From Streptomyces sp. MNU76 (GTDB lineage Bacteria; Actinomycetota; Actinomycetes; Streptomycetales; Streptomycetaceae): DNA of 64,000 nucleotides. Location: contig NZ_JAJKLK010000022.1 of assembly GCF_020982545.1 (NCBI RefSeq), forward strand, positions 62,001-126,000, written 5' to 3'. The translations under genes and the position numbers were made by a program. Below the pieces are notes generated by a model that was given only the letters and a program-made list of their open reading frames with translations, searched no databases and had not been told where the DNA came from. Of this stretch, positions 17,592-26,233 are shown piece by piece. How positions within the stretch are numbered: the first letter of the stretch is position 1; each line of letters opens with the position of its first letter.

Positions 17592-18809
17592 ATGCCCGAA
17601 GCCGTGATCGTCTCAGCCGCCCGCTCCCCCATCGGCCGCGCTTTCAAGGGCTCGCTGAAGGACCTGCGCCCCGACGACCTGACCGCCACCATCGTCGCGG
17701 CCGCCCTCGCGAAGGTCCCGGAGCTGGACCCGAGGGACATCGACGACCTGATGCTCGGCTGTGGCCTCCCCGGCGGCGAGCAGGGCCACAACCTGGGCCG
17801 CATCGTGGCCGTACAGCTGGGCATGGACCACCTGCCGGGCTGCACGATCACCCGTTACTGCTCCTCGTCGCTCCAGACCTCCCGCATGGCCCTGCACGCC
17901 ATCAAGGCCGGCGAGGGCGACGTCTTCATCTCGGCCGGCGTCGAGGTCGTCAGCAGCAGCGCGCGCGGCACCAGCGACATCCCCACCGCCCGCAACCCGC
18001 TCTTCGCCGAGGCCGAGGCCCGCACGGAGGCGGTCTCCAAGTCGGTCGGCGCCTCCTGGCACGACCCGCGCGAGGACGGCCTGCTCCCCGACCCGTACAT
18101 CTCGATGGGGCAGACCGCCGAGAACCTGGCCCGCCAGTGGGGCGTGACCCGGCAGGAGATGGACGAGTTCGGCGTCCGCTCGCAGAACCTCGCCGAGGAG
18201 GCCATCGGCAAGGGCTTCTGGGAGCGCGAGATCACCCCGGTGACGCTGCCCGACGGCACGGTCGTCAGCAAGGACGACGGCCCGCGCGCCGGCGTCACCC
18301 TGGAGGCCGTACAGGGCCTGAAGCCGGTCTTCCGCGAGGACGGCCTGGTCACCGCCGGCAACTGCTGCCCGCTGAACGACGGCGCCGCCGCCCTGGTCAT
18401 CATGTCCGACACCAAGGCGCGGGACCTCGGGCTCACCCCGCTCGCCCGGATCGTCTCCACGGGCGTCTCCGGCCTCTCCCCCGAGATCATGGGCTACGGC
18501 CCGGTGGAGGCGTCGAAGCAGGCCCTGTCCCGCGCGGGTCTCACCGTCGACGACATCGACCTGTTCGAGATCAACGAGGCCTTCGCCGCCCAGGTGATCC
18601 CCTCCTACCGCGACCTGGACATCCCGCTGGACAAGCTGAACGTGAACGGCGGCGCCATCGCCGTCGGCCACCCCTTCGGCATGACCGGCGCCCGCATCAC
18701 CGGCACGCTCATCAACTCCCTCCAGTTCCACGACAAGCAGTTCGGTCTGGAGACGATGTGCGTCGGCGGCGGCCAGGGCATGGCGATGGTCATCGAGCGC
18801 CTCAGCTGA
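17592..18809 (+). CDS. Acetyl-CoA C-acetyltransferase (thiolase)
   Basis: 405 residues, the usual thiolase length. The acyl-accepting Cys is in ITRYCSSSLQ (C90), followed by NEAFA and the catalytic His in GGAIAVGHPFGMTGAR, and the second Cys in MCVGGGQGMAM. It catalyses thiolytic cleavage of 3-ketoacyl-CoA or condensation of two acetyl-CoA. The ATG at 17592 is chosen over the overlapping GTG 17589, which would sit too close to the GGAG at 17583-17586. It is a single gene, followed by a terminator. Confidence 0.95.
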   Translation: MPEAVIVSAARSPIGRAFKGSLKDLRPDDLTATIVAAALAKVPELDPRDIDDLMLGCGLPGGEQGHNLGRIVAVQLGMDHLPGCTITRYCSSSLQTSRMALHAIKAGEGDVFISAGVEVVSSSARGTSDIPTARNPLFAEAEARTEAVSKSVGASWHDPREDGLLPDPYISMGQTAENLARQWGVTRQEMDEFGVRSQNLAEEAIGKGFWEREITPVTLPDGTVVSKDDGPRAGVTLEAVQGLKPVFREDGLVTAGNCCPLNDGAAALVIMSDTKARDLGLTPLARIVSTGVSGLSPEIMGYGPVEASKQALSRAGLTVDDIDLFEINEAFAAQVIPSYRDLDIPLDKLNVNGGAIAVGHPFGMTGARITGTLINSLQFHDKQFGLETMCVGGGQGMAMVIERLS

Positions 18810-18862
18810 CCGAGCGGCCCCGTGCGCGGCCGTGACCACACGGACGCGCACGGTGATGCCGT

Positions 18863-18903
18863 GGCCCGGAGTCCCCGGAAACCGTGGGGCTCCGGGCCGT
18901 TTT
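18863..18903 (+). terminator. Rho-independent terminator after the thiolase gene
   Basis: GGCCCGGAG-CCCC pairs with GGGG-CTCCGGGCC, followed by GTTTTGT. It is one of the few hairpins in the window with a real T-tract, 54 bases after the stop. Confidence 0.85.
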
Positions 18904-19096
18904 GTGATCCAATCTCCCCCAGGATGTGACCTATCTCCCCCCGGAGAGCGATTTACGCAGGTCAGAGCCGCTTCAGCACCAAACACCGGGACAAGTTTCA
19001 TGCCCGTTTCGTGACGTTACGCACTGACAGCTGGTTAGTCCGCCCTTCAAGCTGATGTAGGAAGTCGGGGGTCGACTTTGAACCGGGAGTACGTCA

Positions 19097-19888
19097 GTGA
19101 GCGCTATGCCGATCGCCTTGCTGCTCACCACGGCCGCCACCGCCGCCGTGGGCGTCGCCGTCCTGCGCACCCTTATGGGTCTGCGCCGACAGGTCGCTGC
19201 CTTGCGCACCGAGCTGGCCGAGAGCCGGGCCGCCGGGACGCGCGCCCTGGTGCCGGCCGCCCGTCCGGCGGCCGACACGGAGGAGATACGCGCCGCCGTC
19301 GCCGAGGCCCTCGCCGAGGAGAGGGAGCGTGAGCTCGCCGAGGCCCGGGCCTTCTGGGCCGCCCAGGAGTCCCGTGACGTGACCGACACGCCTCCGCTGC
19401 TGGGTCTGCCCGAGAGCGACCTGTTCCTGCCCCGGCAGTCCGATTTCGCGGGCCTGGAGCACCTGGAGCCGGTGATCGAGACCGGCCTGGAGAGCGACGA
19501 CTACGCCGGGGACTCCGCCGAGCTGGCCGCGGCCCGTCGCCGTCACCCCTCGCACCCCGATTTCGTACCGGTGCAGTCACCCGTCACCAACGACCACGAG
19601 CGCACGGTCGCCTGCCTGGAGGACCTCGCCGCGTCCCGCACGGAGCTGGCCGACGTCCGTCCGGGCCCGCTGGGCACCCTCGACGTCTACGTCTTCGCCG
19701 ACGGCACCACCCTGTGCATGACCCCCGGCCACCGCGAGACCGCCGAGCGCCTCGCCACGGCCCTCCAGACCGGCGACGTCCCCGTCCTCCTGGGCGGCTC
19801 GGGCATCTCCGGCGCCTACACGCTCACCTTCGAGTGCGGCGAGGACATGGTCTACATCCTGGCGGACAGGGTGATCGCGTCGCTGTAG
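19097..19888 (+). CDS. Hypothetical protein with N-terminal membrane anchor and coiled coil
   Basis: 263 residues. The first 25 form a hydrophobic anchor (PIALLLTTAATAAVGVAVL), then a charged coiled-coil stretch to about residue 95 (LRRQVAALRTELAESRA ... EALAEERERELAEARAF). The C-terminal globular part (LDVYVFADGTTLCMTPGHRETAERLATAL...TLTFECGEDMVYILADRVIASL) is not recognised. The start is GTG 19097, about seven bases after GGGAG. Its topology suggests a cytoplasmic domain tethered at the membrane. Confidence 0.65.
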   Translation: MSAMPIALLLTTAATAAVGVAVLRTLMGLRRQVAALRTELAESRAAGTRALVPAARPAADTEEIRAAVAEALAEERERELAEARAFWAAQESRDVTDTPPLLGLPESDLFLPRQSDFAGLEHLEPVIETGLESDDYAGDSAELAAARRRHPSHPDFVPVQSPVTNDHERTVACLEDLAASRTELADVRPGPLGTLDVYVFADGTTLCMTPGHRETAERLATALQTGDVPVLLGGSGISGAYTLTFECGEDMVYILADRVIASL

Positions 19889-19924
19889 GGCGGCACCTCT
19901 CACGCCGCCGGGTGGCGCAGCGCC

Positions 19925-19958
19925 CTTCAGGGGCGCAGGGAGCCACGCGAGCCCCTCA
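19925..19958. repeat. Degenerate copy of the dispersed intergenic repeat
   Basis: CTTCAGGGGCGCAGGGAGCC then ACGCGAGCCCC resembles the inverted form of the GCGCAGTTCCCCGCGCCCC family with several substitutions. It lies between two convergent genes. Confidence 0.4.
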
Positions 19959-20267
19959 CACCCCGGCCCGCCGCTGAGCCTCCTCCACCAGGGCCACCGC
20001 CTCCGCCAGCGCGTCCTCGTCCCCCAGCACCAGCGCGAGATCGTTTCCGGCGACGGTCACCTGGTCGGCCGCCGCGAACATGCCCACGTCCGGCATCTCG
20101 TGGAACGGCCCCTCGGGCGTCTCCAACCGCTGGGCGCGCAGTGCCAACTCCCTGGCCAGCGCCAGCGCCTCCGCGGCGGCGCTCCGCTGGAGCCGGCTCT
20201 GCGGGGCCGCCCGCAGCCGGTCGGCGAAATGATCCACGGCACGGGTCAACGGCGTCGTATCAAGCAC
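19956..20267 (-). CDS. Small hypothetical protein
   Basis: 103 residues, mostly helical and Ala/Leu/Arg-rich (TRAVDHFADRLRAAPQSRLQRSAAAEALALARELALRAQRLETPEGPFHEMPDVGMFAAADQVTVAGNDLALVL). No family is recognised. I choose the GTG at 20265-20267 because codon use and protein-like sequence begin there. No ribosome site is visible, and a TACTCT hexamer ten bases upstream suggests a leaderless mRNA. It is transcribed away from the gene at 20371. Confidence 0.55.
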   Translation of the reverse strand: MLDTTPLTRAVDHFADRLRAAPQSRLQRSAAAEALALARELALRAQRLETPEGPFHEMPDVGMFAAADQVTVAGNDLALVLGDEDALAEAVALVEEAQRRAGV

Positions 20268-20370
20268 GCCGCGAGAGTACGCGCCTCCGCCGGACTGTTG
20301 CCAACAGGCCGCCACTCAGGCAACGTGACCTGAAGGACCGGCTTACATTCCCTTTCGTCCGGAGGCGCCG

Positions 20371-20601
20371 ATGTCCCAAGTCTTCTCCGAGGAGACCCAT
20401 CGCAACCTGCTCGCCCGCATCCCCCACTGCACCGGTCGTGAAGTCTCCGACTGGATCCGCAAAGTCGACGAAGGCCCCGCTCTCTTCAATTTCGAGGAGA
20501 AGGTCAGCTGGCTCCGGCACGAGTACGACCTCGCGTACGGCCACGCCAAAGCGATCATTCACGAGTACGACCTGAGGAGGGCCGCGCGGAAGCTCCGGTG
20601 A
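20371..20601 (+). CDS. DUF4287 domain small protein
   Basis: 76 residues matching the DUF4287 pattern: a helix-rich protein with CTGREVSDWIRKVDEG and LRHEYDLAYGHAKAIIHEYDLRRAARK. Function is unknown; it is small, charged and probably cytosolic. The ATG follows GGAGG at eight-base spacing. It ends 17 bases before a perfect bidirectional hairpin. Confidence 0.75.
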   Translation: MSQVFSEETHRNLLARIPHCTGREVSDWIRKVDEGPALFNFEEKVSWLRHEYDLAYGHAKAIIHEYDLRRAARKLR

Positions 20602-20617
20602 AGCCGCCGAGAACTAC

Positions 20618-20653
20618 GAAGGGCCCCCGAACCGCGAGGTTCGGGGGCCCTTC
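20618..20653. terminator. Bidirectional hairpin terminator
   Basis: GAAGGGCCCCCGAAC (20618-20632) pairs perfectly with GTTCGGGGGCCCTTC (20639-20653) around a six-base loop. It separates the convergent DUF4287 and Bax-inhibitor-like genes. Confidence 0.9.
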
Positions 20654-20708
20654 CACGAGTCCACGAGGGGGAGGCGGCTGGGGTCGGTCCCGGCCGCGCT
20701 CGTCACTC

Positions 20709-21590
20709 CTAGTCGTCGCCGCTGAAGATGGCGACCAGGCGGAGCATCTCGATGTAGATCCACACGAGGGTCATGGTCAGGCCGAACGCGGCCAGCCAGG
20801 CCTCCTCGCGCGGGGCGCCGTAGGCGATGCCATCCTGGATCTGCTTGAAGTCCAGGGTCAGGAAGAACGCGCCGAGCAGGATCGCCAGGATGCCGACGAT
20901 CGCGCCGAGCGGGCCCATGCTGCGCAGTCCGCCGTCGGGGGCGAGCCCGAAGACGACGAGCAGCAGGTTGACCGCCATGACCAGGATGAAGGCGATCGCG
21001 ATGGTCATACCGATGCGGGCGTACCGCGCGGTGACCCGGATCCAGCCCGCCTTGTAGACCAGGAGGGTGGCTCCGGAGACGGCCATGGTGCCGAGCACCG
21101 CCTGGAAGGGCGCACCGCTCCACTGCGCGTTGAACATCTCGCTGAGCACGCCGAGGAAGACGCCCTCGAAGGCGGCGTACGCCAGGATCAGCGCGGGCGA
21201 GGCCTTGCGCTTGAAGGACTGCACCATCGCCAGGACGAAGGCGATGAGCGCGGCGCCGATGGCCAGGCCGTAGCTCGTGGGCGACACCGGCAGGAGGGCC
21301 CAGGCGAGGACCGCGCCGACGACGACCGTGCCGAGCGTCATGGCCGAGCGCATGACGACGTCGTCCATGGTCATGGCGCCCGTGCGGGCCGGGGCCTGCG
21401 GCGGGGTGCCGTGCTGGACGCCCTGCTGGGCGTACGGGTTCGTCGCGTACGGGTTGCCGCCCTGCTGGGCGTAGGGGCTGCCCTGGGTGCCGACAGCTGC
21501 TCCCCCGGCCTGCGGCGCGGTGTTGAAGCCCGCGTAGCCGTTGTCGCGGCTGAACCCCCGTCGCGAGAAGACCGGGTTGCTGCTCCTCAT
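20709..21590 (-). CDS. Bax inhibitor-1/YccA-family membrane protein
   Basis: 293 residues. A Gln/Gly/Tyr/Pro-rich cytoplasmic N-terminus (repeated YAQQG, NPYA) of about 65 residues precedes seven hydrophobic segments typical of the UPF0005/Bax-inhibitor-1 family. The conserved late segment LGAFFLTLDFKQIQDGIAYGAPREEAWLAAFGLTMTLVWIYIEMLRL carries the Asp residues linked to pH-sensitive cation leak in bacterial homologs. Physiological role in Streptomyces is unknown. I choose ATG 21590, where GGAGGAG lies four bases upstream; the frame extends further back without protein-like sequence. Confidence 0.92.
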   Translation of the reverse strand: MRSSNPVFSRRGFSRDNGYAGFNTAPQAGGAAVGTQGSPYAQQGGNPYATNPYAQQGVQHGTPPQAPARTGAMTMDDVVMRSAMTLGTVVVGAVLAWALLPVSPTSYGLAIGAALIAFVLAMVQSFKRKASPALILAYAAFEGVFLGVLSEMFNAQWSGAPFQAVLGTMAVSGATLLVYKAGWIRVTARYARIGMTIAIAFILVMAVNLLLVVFGLAPDGGLRSMGPLGAIVGILAILLGAFFLTLDFKQIQDGIAYGAPREEAWLAAFGLTMTLVWIYIEMLRLVAIFSGDD

Positions 21591-22128
21591 TTCACTCCTC
21601 CATGGCCACCCTGCGTGGCCTTGGCTCAAGAGTAATAGGTAGGCAAAGGATTGACCCTAGTGCTTGGGAAGGATCTTTTCCCCTGCCCTGACATCGAACA
21701 CGCTACGCGTCCCCATGATTCCCCGCCCCACCCCTCAACCCGACCCCACGCCGCTACACCCCGTGACCTCCCAGAGACTTGCCGCGCCCCCCGGGTCACC
21801 CGACCCGCACCCAAGGTCGACACCCACTGGTACTGAAGGCCTTGTCGCTCTCCTTGACGGTGACGGTGCCGGGCCCCGAGCCGCCGTCGGCGGTGGGCGC
21901 CGGCTTGACCTCCGGTGGTGACTCCTGACCTCCGGTGGTGAGGGCCGCAGGGCGGGGACATCGCCGTGATCGCCAGAGCAAGGAGAGGGGGTGACCGCGT
22001 GCGTGAGGCGGCTGCTCCGGCGTCGGCCGGGGAATGCCGGACGACGGGTGGCGCGGCGAGCGCGGGGCGCACCTTGGCCTGGGAGGTGTGTGGGGGTTTG
22101 GGAGGAAATGGGCCGGTTTGATCGGAGG
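21591..22128. other. Intergenic region between the Bax-inhibitor-like gene and bldA
   Basis: 538 bases without a convincing gene. The minus-strand open frame at 21796-21981 contains a stretch (GPGTVTVKESDKAFSTSG) that could be the remnant of a small secreted protein, but it has no good start or ribosome site. A 17-base direct repeat CTGACCTCCGGTGGTGA occurs twice near 21907-21945. The promoter of the 21590 gene is in the AT-richer patch around 21630-21660. Confidence 0.45.
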
Positions 22129-22211
22129 TGCCCGGAACCGGACTTGAACCGGTACGCCCGCGAGGGGCAGCGAGGTTTAAGCTCGCCGTGTCTGCATTCC
22201 ACCATCCGGGC
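22129..22211 (-). tRNA. bldA: tRNA-Leu (anticodon UAA), bldA
   Basis: Reading the minus strand from 22211, the acceptor GCCCGGA pairs with TCCGGGC (ending at 22130) with discriminator A at 22129. The anticodon stem GCGAG/CTCGC encloses loop CTTAAAC, putting anticodon TAA at 22179-22177. A long variable arm, CTGCCCCTCGCGGGC-type, marks it as a class II leucine tRNA, and the T loop GGTTCAAGTCC is normal. CCA is not fully encoded; ACC then T follows. It reads UUA, the rarest Streptomyces codon, and in the genus this gene is bldA, the switch for aerial growth and secondary metabolism. I noticed no in-frame TTA codon in the confident genes here, though I did not scan exhaustively. Confidence 0.97.
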
Positions 22212-22723
22212 AGGCCATGGGCTCCGCGCTGAGGTCCCGAGCCTATCGGGACGCTTCCCCCGAACAGTCGAAGAGCGGACCGATGTTGTCTTATTTTATT
22301 GACGTCTGAGGGTGCATCAGCCCACGGAACACGCCATCCGCACTTGCCAATAGCCTTACGGACGGCAAGACCGCCCGTGTGCGGAATGACGGAATTTCAC
22401 CGCCCGAACGAGCGGTCCCTCGTGTGACACGCGCGGTGACGCGGTGACTCGTGTCGGTCAGGCCCCGCCACTCGGGTCGGAGCCCGCCGTCATTCCCAGG
22501 TATGACGCGACGCCTGCCGGTCAGTCAGAAGTCGGCCCCCGGAACCGGAACAGCGGCTGACTACACGGCGCCCCCGCGCCGAGACGATGGAGCCCTCCAC
22601 GAAACGAGCAGCGAACGGCCCCGGCATGCCCTCGGCACGCGCCACGAACCGGCCCGTCGCCCGGCCCCCGCCCGGCCGTTCCCGCACACCCCAAACGCCG
22701 TCGTCCCGACAGGAGTTCCACCC
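22212..22723. other. Intergenic region upstream of bldA and of the ABC exporter
   Basis: 512 bases serving as the divergent promoter region for bldA (minus) and the ABC ATPase (plus). It contains an unusually AT-rich patch (TGTTGTCTTATTTTATTGAC, 22283-22302) about 75-90 bases upstream of the tRNA. A plus-strand open frame from 22451 is not protein-like before the ATPase start. Confidence 0.5.
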
Positions 22724-23494
22724 GTGACCACCACCCCTCTCGCCGCCCGGTCCACCGCCGTGGCCGCCCGCGCCACGGAACTGTCGAAGGTCTACGGACA
22801 GGGCGAGACCCGAGTGGTCGCGCTGGACCAGGTCACCGTCGACTTCCGGCAGGCCCAGTTCACCGCGATCATGGGCCCCTCGGGTTCCGGCAAGTCCACG
22901 CTGATGCACTGCGTGGCCGGCCTGGACACCTTCTCGGCCGGTTCCGTCCGCATCGGCGAGACCGAACTGGGCTCGCTGAAGGACAAGCAGCTCACCAAGC
23001 TGCGCCGCGACAAGATCGGCTTCATCTTCCAGGCGTTCAACCTGCTGCCGACACTGACCGCGCTGGAGAACATCACCCTCCCGATGGACATCGCGGGCCG
23101 AAAGCCGGACAAGCAGTGGCTGGACACCGTGATTCGGATGGTGGGCCTGGCCGACCGGCTGAGCCACCGGCCCGCCCAGCTCTCCGGCGGCCAGCAGCAG
23201 CGCGTCGCCGTGGCGCGGGCGCTCGCCTCACGGCCGGACATCATCTTCGGGGACGAGCCCACCGGAAACCTCGACTCGCGCTCGGGCGCCGAGGTGCTGG
23301 GCTTCCTGCGCAACTCCGTACGGGAGTTGGGGCAGACGGTGGTGATGGTGACGCACGACCCGGTGGCCGCGGCATACGCGGACCGGGTCATCTTCCTCGC
23401 CGACGGGCGCATCGTGGACGAGCTGCACGAGCCGACGGCGGACCTGGTGCTGGACCGGATGAAGAGGTTCGACACCAAGGGGCGTACGAGCTGA
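22724..23494 (+). CDS. ABC transporter ATP-binding protein (MacB/LolD type)
   Basis: 256 residues with Walker A GPSGSGKST, Q-loop region IFQAFNLLPTLTALENI, signature LSGGQQQR, Walker B IIFGDEPTGNLD and the switch His in VTHDPVA. The IFQxFNLLPTL and GNLDS features are typical of ATPases that pair with FtsX/MacB-like permeases. Together with the next gene it would power mechanotransmission or export of a peptide, lipid or antibiotic. The start is GTG 22724, with AGGAG eight bases upstream. It is strikingly similar to the ATPase at 54018-54806. Confidence 0.95.
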   Translation: MTTTPLAARSTAVAARATELSKVYGQGETRVVALDQVTVDFRQAQFTAIMGPSGSGKSTLMHCVAGLDTFSAGSVRIGETELGSLKDKQLTKLRRDKIGFIFQAFNLLPTLTALENITLPMDIAGRKPDKQWLDTVIRMVGLADRLSHRPAQLSGGQQQRVAVARALASRPDIIFGDEPTGNLDSRSGAEVLGFLRNSVRELGQTVVMVTHDPVAAAYADRVIFLADGRIVDELHEPTADLVLDRMKRFDTKGRTS

Positions 23495-23610
23495 GGGAGT
23501 TCGCCACCCTGGCTCACATCCCCCGCGCGCATCCCGCGCACCGCGCACCCGCGCACACATCCACACCCACACCCGCTCCGGCCTGCCCGCCCCGACCCCA
23601 GGACCCCTTC

Positions 23611-26151
23611 ATGTTCCGTACCGCCCTGCGCAACGTGCTCTCGCACAAGGCCAGGCTTCTCATGACCGTGCTCGCGGTGATGCTCGGCGTGGCCTTCGTG
23701 TCCGGCACGCTCGTCTTCACCAACACCATCTCCGACGCGCTGCAGAAGAGCTCGGCCAAGGGCTTCGACCAGGTGGACGTCGCGATCCGGCCGGGGTACC
23801 AGCCGGACGAGGGCGACACCGTCGCCGACCAGCCCAAGCTGACTCCCGAGGTGCTGGAGAAGGTCGAGCGGGCGCCCGGCGCCGAGTCGGCGATCGGTGT
23901 GGTGAGCGGGTTCACCGCCCTCGCCGGCAAGGACGGCAAGCTGATCGGCGGCGGCTTCCAGTCGCAGGGCGGAAACTACTGGGGGACCGACGATCCCCGG
24001 TACCCCATCCGGGACGGCGGCCGCGCGCCGAAGGGCGCGGACGAGGTCGCGATCGACTCGGAGACCGCGAGGCGGGCCGGGTACGAGGTGGGCGACACCG
24101 TGCGGCTGTCCGTCGACGGCCCGGTCCTCACCCCCACCGTCAGCGGCATCTTCACGACGGACGACGGCAATGTCGCCGCCGGTGGCAGCCTCACCCTGTT
24201 CGACACGGCGACCGCGCAGAAGCTCTTCCACATGGAGGGCGAGTTCGGCACGATCAACGTGACGGCGGCGGCCGGCACCAGCCAGGCCCAGTTGCAGAAG
24301 TCCGTCGAGGACGTCCTGCCGAAGGACTCCGTCCGCACCACCACCGGTCAGCAGCTCGCGGACGACCAGGCCACGCAGATCGCCGCCGAGATGAGCGGGC
24401 TGAAGAACGCGCTGCTGGTCTTCGCCGGGATCGCCCTGTTCGTGGGCACGTTCATCATCGCCAACACCTTCACCATGCTGGTGGCCCAGCGCACCAAGGA
24501 GCTGGCGCTGCTGCGCGCGGTCGGCGCCTCCCGCCGTCAGGTGACGCGCTCCGTGCTGATCGAGGCGTTCGTGGTGGGCCTGGTCGCCGCGGTGACCGGC
24601 CTGGCCGCCGGTGTCGGGATCGGCGCCGGGATGCGGGCGCTGATCAGCAGCCTCGGCGAGACCGTCCCCGCCGGCCCGCTGGTGGTCTCCCCCGGCACGG
24701 TCGCCACCGCGCTGCTCGTCGGCGTACTGATCACGATGCTGGCGGCCTGGCTGCCGGGCCGCCGTGCCGCGAAGATCCCGCCGGTCGCGGCGATGAGCAG
24801 TGTGCACGCGAAGGCGACGACCAAGTCGCTGGTCGTACGGAACACGATCGGCGCGCTGTTCGCCGGCGCGGGCGTGGCCACCGTGCTGTACGCCACCACC
24901 ATGGACGGCTCGGACGGGCAGGCGCCGATGGGCATCGGCGCGGTGCTGCTGATCATCGGTGTCTTCGTCCTCACCCCGCTCCTGTCCCGCCCGCTGATCG
25001 CGGCCGCGGCGCCCCTCATGCGGGTGTTCGGGATCTCCGGCAAGCTCGCCCGGCAGAACTCCGTACGCAACCCGCGCCGCACCGCCGCGACCGCCTCGGC
25101 GCTGATGATCGGCCTGACGCTGATCACCGGGATGACGGTGATGGCGGGCAGCCTCCAGACAGCCATCGGCAAGATGGCCGCCGACGCGATCAAGGCGGAC
25201 TACGTCGTCTCGATGGCCAACGGCAACTACCTCTCCCCGGACGTGGAGAAGAAGCTCTCCACCACCGAGGGAGTCACCGCCGTCTCACCGCTGCGCAACG
25301 CCGAGTCCCGGATCGGGAACGAGACCGAGTACCTCACGGGCGTGAACGGCACGGCCATCGGCAAGCTCACCAACCTGCCGCTGGACAACGGGACGTTCAA
25401 GGTCGGCGGCGGGCAGGTCGTGGTGGACGCGGACACCGCCGGGCGGCGCGGCTGGAAGGCCGGTTCCGAGTTCACCGCCGGGTTCGAGGGCGGCGAGAAG
25501 GAGAAGCTGACCGTCTCCGGGATCTACGAGAGCAACGAGCTGATCCGGGGCATCCTGCTGGACAACGCGACGCTCACGAAGCGGCTGCCGGCCGGCGCGG
25601 AACCGGCGGACATGATGGTCATGGTCAAGACCTCGGCAGGCGCCTCCGACGCCACCAAGGACCGGCTGGAGAAGGCCCTCGGCGAGAACCCGGCGATCAA
25701 GGTCCAGAGCGGACAGGACCTCTCCGACGACATCGCGCAGATGTTCACGCTGATGCTGAACATGCTGTACGGCCTGCTCGCGATGGCGGTGATCGTGGCC
25801 GTCCTCGGCGTGATCAACACCCTCGCCATGTCGGTGTTCGAGCGCTCGCAGGAGATCGGCATGCTCCGGGCGATCGGTCTCGACCGGCGGGGCATCAAGC
25901 GGATGGTCCGTCTGGAGTCCCTGGTCATCTCCCTCTTCGGCGGTGTCCTCGGGATCGGCCTGGGTGTCTTCTTCGGCTGGGCCGCCGGCGAGCTGATCGC
26001 CAGCCGGATGCCCACGTACGAACTGGTCGTCCCCTGGGCCCGGATGGCCGTCTTCCTCCTCCTCGCCGCCACCGTCGGCATCCTGGCCGCCCTGTGGCCG
26101 GCCCGCCGCGCGGCGAAGCTGAACATGCTGGCCGCGATCAAGTCGGAGTAG
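23611..26151 (+). CDS. ABC transporter permease (FtsX/MacB type, duplicated)
   Basis: 846 residues. An N-terminal signal-like helix (KARLLMTVLAVMLGVAFVSGTLVF) leads into a large extracytoplasmic MacB-like domain. The first FtsX domain (ALLVFAGIALFVGTFIIANTFTMLVAQRTKELALLRAVGASRRQVTRS) ends near residue 400, then a second helix set and periplasmic domain, and a C-terminal FtsX domain (YGLLAMAVIVAVLGVINTLAMSVFERSQEIGMLRAIGLDRRGIKRMVRLES). ATG 23611 follows an AGGA. It is 116 bases after the ATPase stop with no terminator between, so co-transcription is likely. The substrate is unknown. Confidence 0.93.
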   Translation: MFRTALRNVLSHKARLLMTVLAVMLGVAFVSGTLVFTNTISDALQKSSAKGFDQVDVAIRPGYQPDEGDTVADQPKLTPEVLEKVERAPGAESAIGVVSGFTALAGKDGKLIGGGFQSQGGNYWGTDDPRYPIRDGGRAPKGADEVAIDSETARRAGYEVGDTVRLSVDGPVLTPTVSGIFTTDDGNVAAGGSLTLFDTATAQKLFHMEGEFGTINVTAAAGTSQAQLQKSVEDVLPKDSVRTTTGQQLADDQATQIAAEMSGLKNALLVFAGIALFVGTFIIANTFTMLVAQRTKELALLRAVGASRRQVTRSVLIEAFVVGLVAAVTGLAAGVGIGAGMRALISSLGETVPAGPLVVSPGTVATALLVGVLITMLAAWLPGRRAAKIPPVAAMSSVHAKATTKSLVVRNTIGALFAGAGVATVLYATTMDGSDGQAPMGIGAVLLIIGVFVLTPLLSRPLIAAAAPLMRVFGISGKLARQNSVRNPRRTAATASALMIGLTLITGMTVMAGSLQTAIGKMAADAIKADYVVSMANGNYLSPDVEKKLSTTEGVTAVSPLRNAESRIGNETEYLTGVNGTAIGKLTNLPLDNGTFKVGGGQVVVDADTAGRRGWKAGSEFTAGFEGGEKEKLTVSGIYESNELIRGILLDNATLTKRLPAGAEPADMMVMVKTSAGASDATKDRLEKALGENPAIKVQSGQDLSDDIAQMFTLMLNMLYGLLAMAVIVAVLGVINTLAMSVFERSQEIGMLRAIGLDRRGIKRMVRLESLVISLFGGVLGIGLGVFFGWAAGELIASRMPTYELVVPWARMAVFLLLAATVGILAALWPARRAAKLNMLAAIKSE

Positions 26152-26190
26152 CCGCACGGGAGACAGCGGGAGCCCGGCGGGAGACATACG

Positions 26191-26226
26191 GACGGGGGCG
26201 CGTACATGGCCGTACGCGCCCCCGTC
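26191..26226. terminator. Bidirectional hairpin terminator
   Basis: GACGGGGGCGCGTAC (26191-26205) pairs perfectly with GTACGCGCCCCCGTC (26212-26226). It lies between the convergent permease and methyltransferase genes. Confidence 0.85.
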
Positions 26227-26233
26227 CGGGCGT

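Noticed and set aside
21796..21981. A 61-codon minus-strand open frame with an exported-protein-like phrase
   Set aside because: No usable start region and only a short suggestive stretch; noted in the intergenic entry instead.
22451..22723. N-terminal extension of the ABC ATPase
   Set aside because: The in-frame extension is low-complexity, and GTG 22724 has a proper ribosome site and matches ATPase starts.
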